From contig CAUYXJ010000027.1 in the NCBI GenBank assembly GCA_963577065.1, positions 1 to 31,594 of the forward strand: 31,594 nt of DNA. Reading direction: 5' to 3'. The notes beneath the pieces were generated by a model. It ran no database searches and was not told where the DNA came from. It was given only the letters and a program-made list of their open reading frames with translations. How positions within the stretch are numbered: position 1 is the stretch's first letter; every line of letters begins with the position of its first letter. This stretch comes from CAUYXJ01 sp963577065 (lineage in GTDB: Bacteria; Chloroflexota; Dehalococcoidia; Tepidiformales; Tepidiformaceae). The position numbers and the translations under genes are program-made. Shown in pieces: positions 23,397-31,594 of the stretch.

Positions 23397-23414
23397 GACA
23401 CGGGTGTCCCCCGG

Positions 23415-23444
23415 TTGCGGTTTCGGGCGCCGGTGGGCCAGACT
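23415..23444 (+). promoter_or_regulatory. Promoter upstream of leuA leader
   Basis: TTGCGG (23415-23420) and CAGACT (23439-23444) are spaced 18 nt apart and lie 8 nt before an ATG that opens a 25-codon reading frame. This fits a leaderless transcript starting at about 23450. Confidence 0.5.
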
Positions 23445-23452
23445 GGGGAATC

Positions 23453-23530
23453 ATGCACGCACCACGAGCGATGCGATTGGAGAGCGCTCACGCCCCGGTC
23501 TCACCGGGGCGCGGCCTCCTGCTCAGGTAG
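23453..23530 (+). CDS. Possible leucine leader peptide of leuA
   Basis: This frame encodes 25 residues and ends GLLLR-stop, that is three consecutive Leu codons (CTC CTG CTC) just before the stop, with another Leu at position 9. It begins 8 nt after a -10 box and lies 111 nt upstream of leuA. Leucine-rich leader peptides controlling leuA by attenuation are known from Gram-negative and actinobacterial leu genes. A hairpin lies in the frame and a second one follows the stop. Coincidence is possible because Leu is a common residue and no terminator T-tract is seen. Confidence 0.4.
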   Translation: MHAPRAMRLESAHAPVSPGRGLLLR

Positions 23531-23570
23531 CGGCTGTCCACTCCGATTCGGCCTGGGCTGCGCCCCGCCG
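23491..23570 (+). promoter_or_regulatory. Two stem-loops in the leuA leader
   Basis: First: CGCCCCGG-TCTCA-CCGGGGCG (23491-23511), perfect 8-bp stem overlapping the leader frame. Second: CGGC..GGGC-TGC-GCCC.GCCG (23549-23570). They bracket the Leu codons and could be alternative structures. Neither is followed by a T-run. Confidence 0.4.
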
Positions 23571-23641
23571 AGTCGTCGATTGAGCGCCCGGAATGAACGA
23601 CCCGCACCCCGGGCCCCCAGGACTCCGGAGGATTGAGCACG

Positions 23642-25178
<1,537 letters not shown>

Positions 25179-25192
<14 letters not shown>

Positions 25193-25811
25193 CAGCGCCC
25201 GCGGGGGCCGCCGGATCGAAGGCGGGGCTTACCGGCCCCGCCTTCTCTTCGCGCTCGTGCTTCCGCTGCTCGCGGCGGTGCTGCTCAGCGCCTGCACACC
25301 CCCGGACAAGTCGCGGCTGTTCTCGCCCTTCGCGACCGCGCTCATCGGCACCACCTCGCCCTCGCTGCTGGTCTTCGCGAGCAGCGAGGAGCCGCCGGCT
25401 CCCGTCGACGCGCCCGAGGGCTGGTCGCTCGTGCTCAGCCTGGCGCGCTTCGGCGAACTCGACGACGGCACGCCGACCCTCGCCGTGCTCATGATGATCG
25501 AGAGCGAACCCGGAGCGTCGATGGACCTCTGGCTCAGCGATGAGCGCGGCGTGATCGTCCGCTGGACCGGCGGTGCGACCACCCGCTACCGCGGCGACGC
25601 CTGCTTCCAGCTCGCCCTTGCGAGCGAGGATCGCGAGCAGTCATTGGCGCTCGCGGGGACGACCGGCCACACGCTTACGGTCGCCTTCCGCGACGCATCC
25701 GGCGCCGTGATCGTCTCGGGAACCCGGGGGATCACGAACAACATCCCCCAGCTCAGCGGGGCGGAGCCCCGCGGCAGCGACGTCTTCCGCGACCTCTACG
25801 CCTGCCCGTAG
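25179..25811 (+). CDS. Putative lipoprotein of unknown function
   Basis: The 210-aa protein has a basic N-terminus, a hydrophobic stretch (LLFALVLPLLAAVLLSAC) and a lipobox ending LLSAC at residue 39, so it is probably exported and lipid-anchored. The mature part is a low-motif beta-rich domain (LWLSDERGVIVRWTGGATTR, HTLTVAFRDASGAVIVSG) with one further Cys in DACFQ and one at the C-terminus (YACP). The GTG at 25179 overlaps the last 14 nt of leuA, with GAGG just upstream. Function unknown. It converges on the ABC permease at 25815 with a gap of 3 nt. Confidence 0.72.
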
Positions 25812-25814
25812 CCG

Positions 25815-26605
25815 CTACTGGATCAGGCGGCGCCGCATAAGCGCGATCGCGACCGCGTAGAAGCCGACCGTTACGACCGCGAGCCAGGCGAGGCTGCCCA
25901 GCATCGACCATTCGAGTTCGCCGTTGATCAGACCCCGATAGATGTCGACCACGTGCTTGAGCGGAACAAAGAACCCGATGATCTGGACCCATCGCGGCAG
26001 CTCGTCGAAGGGGAAGAAGGCGCCCCCGAACCAGAACATCGGGTTGATCACGAGCGTGAAGAAGTAGGCGAAGTGGCTCATCGCGCGGGCGATCGCCGCG
26101 AACGAGATCGCAATCGAGCTGAAGAGCAGCCCCGGCAGCACCCCCACCGGCACCACGAGCACCGCCCAGGGCGACTCGATCATGTGCAGCCAGGGGTTGA
26201 GGATGAGCGCCACGATCAGGATGTAGGTGCCGTTCACGAGCGCGCGCGTGGTGCCCCAGAGGATTTCCCCGGTGATGACGTCGTCGACGCTGATGGGCGT
26301 GGCGATGATCGACTGGTACGTGCCCTGCATCTCCAAGCGGACGTAGCTGCCCCAAGCGCATTCGAAGGTGGCCGCGAACATCGGGAAGAGGGCGAGCAGG
26401 CCCGGCGCGAGGAACTGGACGTACTCTTCCCCGCTCTCGAGCTCGACGAACCGCCCCAGCGCGAGTCCGAGGGCAAGGATGATCGCGAAGGGCTCGACCG
26501 CGATGCCCAGGAACTCCGTCGGCCAGTTGCGCAGCGTCGCATCGCGGTTGCGCTGCCAGACGCGGTAGGCGCCGGACGAGACGTCCGGCGAGAGCTGGGC
26601 GACGG

Positions 26606-26609
<4 letters not shown>
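25815..26609 (-). CDS. ABC-2 type permease (NodJ-like exporter)
   Basis: The 264-aa integral-membrane protein has about six transmembrane helices and the ABC-2 family pattern: an N-terminal RNRDATLRNWPTEFLGIA amphipathic start, the LEMQGTYQSIIATPIS loop and a MFWFGGAFFPFDELP region near the end, as in NodJ and DrrB-like exporters. With the ATPase encoded just upstream (stop and start overlap by 4 nt), it forms a two-gene exporter; substrates range from lipo-oligosaccharides to drugs and are not defined here. Confidence 0.88.
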
Positions 26610-27529
<920 letters not shown>

Positions 27530-27734
27530 GGCTGGATCCTCTCTGACCGCCCCGGGCAACACGCTGGGTGCCCGGCGAGCGATGGAAACGGCGTCGGTGC
27601 CAGCGATCTTGGGAGCCGACCTAGGGCCCGACAAGCCAGCGGCGGTCCCGCTTGCGCTAGCGGCTCAGGCTCGATCGCACCCGGAGATGGTAGAGACGAG
27701 TGGCGGGAGGTTCAATCGAAGCGGGCCGCGCCGC

Positions 27735-28430
27735 TCAGGCCGAGGCGGGGGCCATCCGCACGGACAGCTCCGTCCCTCCCCGCAGCGGCAGCGTCGTCGA
27801 GCGGAAGCCGTTCGCGGGATCCTGGACCCAGTCCACGTACGGTCCCATCTCCCTGGGGAATGAGCCGACGTTGTCCGCCATCACGATGCCGCCGGGGCTG
27901 AGGTGCGGGGCGAGGAGTTGCAGCATCGTCAGGTTGAGGTGGGGAAAGCCGTCGATCAGGACGAGGTCGAGCGGCCCGCCCGGGTCCGCCAACGTTTCGC
28001 GCGCATCGCCGACACGGACCTCCGCGTACTCCGCGAGCCCTGCCAGAGCAAGGTTCTCGTTCGCGACCGCGGCCTTCGTCGGCTCGATCTCGCTTCCGAG
28101 GGCGAGCCCCCCGCCGTTGTCCCGCATCGCCGCGGCGAGATAGATCGTGGAGATCCCGAAGGACGTGCCGAACTCGGCCGCGCGGGTCGCACCGAGCGAG
28201 CGTGCCAGCAGGTACAGGAGGTTGCCCTGCTCGCGCTCCAGGGAAATGTACTTGTCGCGATACACCGCGCGGGCGGCTTCCCAGTCGACCGGTCCCGCGG
28301 GGCGCCGCCGGCGCAGGCGCGGAAGCCCGAAGCGGCGCCGTTCGCTGAACCCAAGCATCTCCACTTCGGCCTCACCGTGGAGCCGATCGAGGACCGTGCT
28401 CACGACTGGGTCGGCGATGGCGCAGTGCAT
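27735..28430 (-). CDS. SAM-dependent O-methyltransferase, catechol/caffeoyl-CoA type
   Basis: The 231-aa protein belongs to the class I methyltransferases of the CCoAOMT/COMT family: SAM motif AAEFGTSFGISTIYLA, an acidic loop (GSEIEPTKAAVANENL) and the motif DLVLIDGFPHLN, which usually provides metal ligands. It ends YVDWVQDPANGFRSTTLPLR. Members methylate catechols, phenols or acyl-CoA phenols using a divalent metal. ATG 28430 has GGGGAG upstream. It lies 18 nt downstream of the TPR gene on the same strand. Confidence 0.87.
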   Translation of the reverse strand: MHCAIADPVVSTVLDRLHGEAEVEMLGFSERRRFGLPRLRRRRPAGPVDWEAARAVYRDKYISLEREQGNLLYLLARSLGATRAAEFGTSFGISTIYLAAAMRDNGGGLALGSEIEPTKAAVANENLALAGLAEYAEVRVGDARETLADPGGPLDLVLIDGFPHLNLTMLQLLAPHLSPGGIVMADNVGSFPREMGPYVDWVQDPANGFRSTTLPLRGGTELSVRMAPASA

Positions 28431-28448
28431 TTCGCTCCCCGGCTCGAC

Positions 28449-29306
28449 TCAGTCGAGCTCTTCGTCCTCATCGTCGTCGCTTGTTCTCGTCGGCCGGACG
28501 ACACCTTCGTCGTCAACCTGCTCCTCGGTCCAGCCCTCGCCGGGGCGGTCATCGTCGCCCGCGGGTTCCTGGCCGGAGTCGTCCTCGTGTTCGACCAGAT
28601 CGTCGACGTCCTCGCGCATGAAGTTGCGGCGCGTGTAGGCACGAACGTCGCTGATGCTGGACTTGGGGAAGCTGACCTTGCCGACCTGGGATGCGTGCTG
28701 GAAGGTCTCGCGGACGATGATGCGGGGCGGGTCTTCGGTGCTGACGAAGGCCGCCTCGTACCGATTCCCGCCCTCTATCAGCCGCGCAAGCCGGAGGCCG
28801 ATCCGGGGCTCGACCATGCCCAGGTAGTCGCCGTTCGGCGTGACGGCGTTCACGGCGTTGCCCCGCACTTCGAGCTTGGTCGGATCGCCCGCGTCGAGCT
28901 TCGTCACGGCCGCGCGCTCGGCCGCCTGCAGCTGGACGACCGCCGCCTTGCCCGCGTCCTCGATGAAGAGGCCGCGGCTCATCTGCGCCGCCGGTTGGGC
29001 CGGCCCGCTCGATTCCTTCGCGCCGGCCAGCCGATCCAGGTTGCGCCGTGCGATCACGTTCGTGGGATCGAGGACGAGCGCCTGCTCATACGCCTCGCGG
29101 GCGTCACTGATCTTGCCGAGCTCTGTGAGCGCTTTGCCCAAGCGGTTATAGACCTCGGCGTCGGCGCCGAAACGCCGGAGGAGTTCGCGGTTGGCGGCGG
29201 CGGCCTCTTGCCACTGGCCGCCCACCGCCAGATTGACCGCCTCCTCGCTCGCCGCGCGGCGAGCGACGGCGTCATCCACCGATTGATTGGTCGAGCGTTC
29301 GCTCAC
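28449..29306 (-). CDS. TPR-containing protein with acidic tail
   Basis: The 285-aa protein has two to three TPR-like repeats at 22-90 (AVNLAVGGQWQEAAAANREL, VYNRLGKALTELGKISDARE, AYEQALVLDPTNVIARRNLD), then a beta-rich domain (PNGDYLGMVEPRIGLRLARL, YEAAFVSTEDPPRIIVRETF) and a C-terminal tail of mostly Asp and Glu. TPRs mediate protein contacts; no catalytic motif is seen. The tail could bind basic partners. GTG 29306 has a TATTCT box 7 nt upstream, suggesting a leaderless start. It is divergent from dapB and 18 nt upstream of the methyltransferase. Confidence 0.78.
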   Translation of the reverse strand: MSERSTNQSVDDAVARRAASEEAVNLAVGGQWQEAAAANRELLRRFGADAEVYNRLGKALTELGKISDAREAYEQALVLDPTNVIARRNLDRLAGAKESSGPAQPAAQMSRGLFIEDAGKAAVVQLQAAERAAVTKLDAGDPTKLEVRGNAVNAVTPNGDYLGMVEPRIGLRLARLIEGGNRYEAAFVSTEDPPRIIVRETFQHASQVGKVSFPKSSISDVRAYTRRNFMREDVDDLVEHEDDSGQEPAGDDDRPGEGWTEEQVDDEGVVRPTRTSDDDEDEELD

Positions 29307-29313
29307 GGCGCGC

Positions 29314-29319
29314 AGAATA
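29314..29319 (-). promoter_or_regulatory. -10 element for the TPR gene
   Basis: TATTCT on the minus strand ends 7 nt before GTG 29306, with no ribosome site between. Confidence 0.45.
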
Positions 29320-29380
29320 GGTCGGGCGCCCGCCTAGGGGCAACGTCCGCACGGCACCACGCTTCGGCTCGGCGCGCGCG

Positions 29381-29386
29381 TACAAT
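29381..29386 (+). promoter_or_regulatory. -10 element for dapB
   Basis: TACAAT lies 9 nt before the dapB ATG at 29396, giving a 5' leader of at most a few bases. No -35 match is obvious. Confidence 0.5.
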
Positions 29387-29395
29387 CGCCCCGCG

Positions 29396-30175
29396 ATGGA
29401 CACCATTCCGATTGTGATCTCCGGGAGCGGCAACATGGGCCGCCAGGTGGCCCAGGCCGCGGCCGCCGACCCAGCCACGACCCCGCTCGGCTTCGTCGAC
29501 GCCCTCGCCGAAAGCGACGAGTGCGACGGCCTGCCGCTCTACCGCGACGCAGGCGCCTGTCTCGATTCGCTCGAGCCCGCCGTGGTGGTGGACTTCACGA
29601 ACGCCGCCTGGACGCCTCAGCTCGCGAAGGCCGCGCTGGCGCGCCGCGTGAACCTCGTCATCGGCACGACCGGGCTCTCGCCCGCGTTCCTGGAGGAACT
29701 CGGGCAGGAGGCGGCCGCGAAGAAGCTGGGCGTGGTCGTCGCGCCGAACTTCGCCATCGGCGCCGTCCTGCTGATGCACTTCGCCCGCCAGGCCGCCCGC
29801 TTCTTCGACCATGCCGAGATCATCGAGCTGCACCACGCGGGCAAGGTCGATGCGCCCAGCGGCACGGCCAAGACCACCGCCGACCAGATGGTGGCGGCTC
29901 GCGGTGAGCCCTTCGCGCGGGTCGAGGCGGAAACGCAGATCGTCCCGCACACGCGCGGGGGCGAGGTCGGAGGCGTGACCATCCACTCCGTGCGGCTGCC
30001 CGGCCTGGTCGCGCACCAGGAGGTGCTGCTCGGCGGCCTCGGACAGACGCTCACGTTGCGCCACGACAGCACCGGCCGCGATTCGTTCATGCCGGGCGTG
30101 CTGGCGGCCGTGAAAGCCGTAGGCGAGGCTGATGGCCTCGTCTTGGGCCTCGACGAGCTCTTCGGGCTCAGCTGA
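29396..30175 (+). CDS. dapB: 4-Hydroxy-tetrahydrodipicolinate reductase
   Basis: The 259-aa NAD(P)H enzyme reduces the lysine-pathway intermediate HTPA to tetrahydrodipicolinate. Seen: Rossmann start VISGSGNMGRQVAQ (8-21), VIGTTGLSP, the conserved APNFAIGAVLL, and the catalytic ELHHAGKVDAPSGTA motif (H146-H147, K150). The length is normal. Compared with E. coli DapB the nucleotide motif reads GSGNMGR. It has no ribosome site; the TACAAT box 9 nt upstream suggests a leaderless transcript. It is divergent from the TPR gene; no other dap gene is nearby. Confidence 0.92.
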   Translation: MDTIPIVISGSGNMGRQVAQAAAADPATTPLGFVDALAESDECDGLPLYRDAGACLDSLEPAVVVDFTNAAWTPQLAKAALARRVNLVIGTTGLSPAFLEELGQEAAAKKLGVVVAPNFAIGAVLLMHFARQAARFFDHAEIIELHHAGKVDAPSGTAKTTADQMVAARGEPFARVEAETQIVPHTRGGEVGGVTIHSVRLPGLVAHQEVLLGGLGQTLTLRHDSTGRDSFMPGVLAAVKAVGEADGLVLGLDELFGLS

Positions 30176-30497
30176 GGCGCTGTTCCGGGCCTTTGGCCGG
30201 CGACTGCTCCCCTTGCGGACCCACCCCCGGTGACCTCTGGGGGAGTGCCCGTTGGCGGTGATCCTGAACCACAGCCAGGACGAACACGCCCCACCATCCC
30301 GCGCTACGAAGGACCGCGCAGCGTCCGCAGGCACACGCTTCGTCGACAGCGATAAGCAGCGAGAGGTGAGGCTCGCCGCTGACCAGATCCGCGCGCTCCG
30401 CAAAGCGAGCCGGACGGCGCTCCAAGAACAGGCTACCGGCTGAGCTGGTCTTCGGCGCCGCCGTTCGTTACCGATGGGGTGCCCCAGCTCCTCCCGC
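30176..30497. other. Intergenic, no confident gene
   Basis: A short inverted repeat around CCGGGCCTTTGGCCGG just after dapB may aid termination. Frames of 63 codons (plus, 30252) and 85 codons (minus, 30168-30425) have no recognisable motif and no ribosome site. Confidence 0.4.
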
Positions 30498-30665
30498 TCA
30501 GCGCCTCGGGCGCTGGTCCCACACCTTCTTGGCCCGGCTCTGCTTTCCCGCGCGGTAGCGCATCCTTGTTTCGTGATTGGCGCGAATAGCGTCACGGATC
30601 TGTCCATGGTCCAGCACGGCCAGTTTTCCTTGGATGGCCTTCCTATACCGCGCATTATCCTTCAC
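30498..30665 (-). CDS. Short basic protein or remnant in a less GC-rich patch
   Basis: A minus-strand frame is open from 30722 to the stop at 30498. With GTG 30665 it gives 55 residues, strongly basic and helical (NARYRKAIQGKLAVLDHG, ETRMRYRAGKQSRAKKVW). Codons are much less GC-biased than neighbours, consistent with transfer. No ribosome site is clear. It could be a C-terminal remnant of a larger gene; function unknown. Confidence 0.3.
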   Translation of the reverse strand: MKDNARYRKAIQGKLAVLDHGQIRDAIRANHETRMRYRAGKQSRAKKVWDQRPRR

Positions 30666-30752
30666 TACCGATTCACGGCGCTCAACACGACTATTGTCAA
30701 CAAGATCCCGACCCCAAATTGGTTACCGTCCTGAGATCAAGTTGTACCGGCA

Positions 30753-31594
30753 CTAGGTGCCAGCCTTCGTGCGGAGCAGGGCGTCGACTCGTTTGACGAG
30801 CCGCCAGATGGGCCGAAGTGCTGCTCGCACGGGGGGCGGCAACCTGCGTGCGTACTTCAGGAACCAGACCTGCGCGGGGCGACTCTGCTCCGGCATTTCC
30901 CCGATGAGTTCGCCCCACTCTCTCAGGATCGCGGGCAGTCCGTCGGGCTCCAGCCGTCCCCGGTATCGGTGCTCCCGCAAGTAATCGTAGGTGTCAGCGC
31001 ACCCCTGCGGGACCGGCTCGCCTAGGTCCTGATTGACGCCGAGATTCGGCTCGACTGCCGCAAGAATCCGCTTCGCATCCGGCCGTACTCCGAGCTCTGC
31101 TGCAAGTGTTGCGATGGTCTTGGCGTACGCTTCACCGTCGGAAAGATCGAACTCGACCAGTGGGAACGGTCGTGTGCGATGCAGCGCGATCAGCTCTTCG
31201 TTGTACCGGCTCCAGAGCGCGTAGGCCTTCGCGGCCGGCATTCGATCACGGTTCCAGAGAGACCGGGCGACTGCCTCCGGATGGCGGAACGTGCCCACGA
31301 GGCTGGCCGGAGTCGTTGCTGAGAGCCAGTGCCCGAGGGTGAACAGGAGCCTGGGGTCGTTGAGGCCGCTCGGTGCCTGCTCCCTCAACTCCGACAGAAC
31401 CCGTTCGATCCCAGCTTGCGTTTCGGTCCCAGCTTGCGTTTCGAGGGTCGAGTCTAGGCTCACGGCGGGCGGCTCGTCCCAGCGGGCTTCTGCCGCAGCG
31501 AGGATCGTGTCGTTGATGGCATTCACCTGGTGCTGCTCCAGGTTTCCCCTGGGTTGCGCGATCGAAGTGTCCCGATCGACCGCACCCAGAAATA
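30753..31594 (-). CDS. Sulfotransferase-like protein, 5' end outside window
   Basis: The frame is open to the right edge and continues upstream of the GTG at 31526 with natural sequence (RDTSIAQPRGNLEQHQ), so the true start lies beyond the window. Family signs: FRHPEAVARSLWNRDR, the 3'-phosphate-binding R/S motif of PAPS sulfotransferases, ALWSRYNEELIALHR, and PFPLVEFDLSDGE with TLAAELGV, as in many sulfotransferase-family proteins. The PAPS 5'-phosphosulfate loop (GxxRSGTS) would be in the missing part. An 18-bp tandem duplication (31411-31446) encodes ETQAGTETQAGIE. Substrate unknown. Confidence 0.68.
   Translation of the reverse strand, partial: FLGAVDRDTSIAQPRGNLEQHQVNAINDTILAAAEARWDEPPAVSLDSTLETQAGTETQAGIERVLSELREQAPSGLNDPRLLFTLGHWLSATTPASLVGTFRHPEAVARSLWNRDRMPAAKAYALWSRYNEELIALHRTRPFPLVEFDLSDGEAYAKTIATLAAELGVRPDAKRILAAVEPNLGVNQDLGEPVPQGCADTYDYLREHRYRGRLEPDGLPAILREWGELIGEMPEQSRPAQVWFLKYARRLPPPVRAALRPIWRLVKRVDALLRTKAGT

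Noticed and set aside
27903..29417. Plus-strand frame of 504 codons opposite the methyltransferase and TPR genes
   Set aside because: It spans two genes with clear motifs on the minus strand and resembles GC-driven antisense.
29303..30655. Minus-strand frame of 450 codons opposite dapB
   Set aside because: It mirrors dapB, which has full catalytic motifs; the opposite frame has no family features.

Overview
The window is GC-rich bacterial chromosome. It is gene-dense, with short intergenic gaps and many GTG starts. No rRNA, tRNA, CRISPR array, phage gene or intact transposase was seen. Gene content (DUF3500, a Rieske oxygenase, a stand-alone acyl-CoA mutase large subunit, ferritin-like/ferredoxin genes, YkgJ-type Cys-cluster protein, NodIJ-like ABC exporter) and the mix of Shine-Dalgarno and apparently leaderless starts would fit a free-living aerobic or facultative Chloroflexota-like (SAR202/Dehalococcoidia-type) or actinobacterium-like organism. 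This placement is inference from style and content, not from a marker gene.

Layout. 1-3.4 kb (minus): sulfurtransferase, a three-part PDZ/LuxR regulator with a Cys cluster, and a DUF3500 protein. 3.5-7.0 kb (plus): VOC protein and SnoaL-like protein, then a tight cluster of two ferritin-like proteins, a small Cys protein between them and two back-to-back 2[4Fe-4S] ferredoxins. This cluster is the best candidate for an undescribed redox or oxygenase system. 7.0-11.2 kb: an accessory stretch with a HEPN protein and its frame-disrupted partner, a nitroreductase, a hypothetical protein, two more frame-disrupted small genes (one with an operator-like palindrome) and a secreted protein. 11.5-14.0 kb (minus): a zinc-site-less MDR dehydrogenase and a Rieske oxygenase whose [2Fe-2S] ligand motif is non-canonical.

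14.0-14.7 kb is repeat-rich: an 11-C tract, three 68-69 bp repeats abutting a GNAT fragment, and a 7-bp satellite of about 16 copies. 14.7-22.5 kb: an acyl-CoA mutase large subunit with isobutyryl-CoA-mutase-like specificity residues, TrmH, an MFS exporter, a zinc alcohol dehydrogenase, a DMT transporter, a second nitroreductase and an M20 amidohydrolase. 22.5-25.8 kb: a YkgJ-like protein, an intergenic region with heptad repeats, a possible leucine leader peptide, leuA and a lipoprotein. 25.8-31.6 kb: ABC-2 exporter, O-methyltransferase, TPR protein, dapB, a less GC-rich patch and a sulfotransferase-like gene running off the right edge.

How genes may work together: leuA and dapB are biosynthetic. 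The Rieske/MDR pair, the mutase, the nitroreductases and the diiron/ferredoxin cluster suggest oxidative degradation of organic acids or aromatics. Three small genes within 7.6-10.6 kb are each broken by a single-base frame change, which may be assembly indels rather than real decay.
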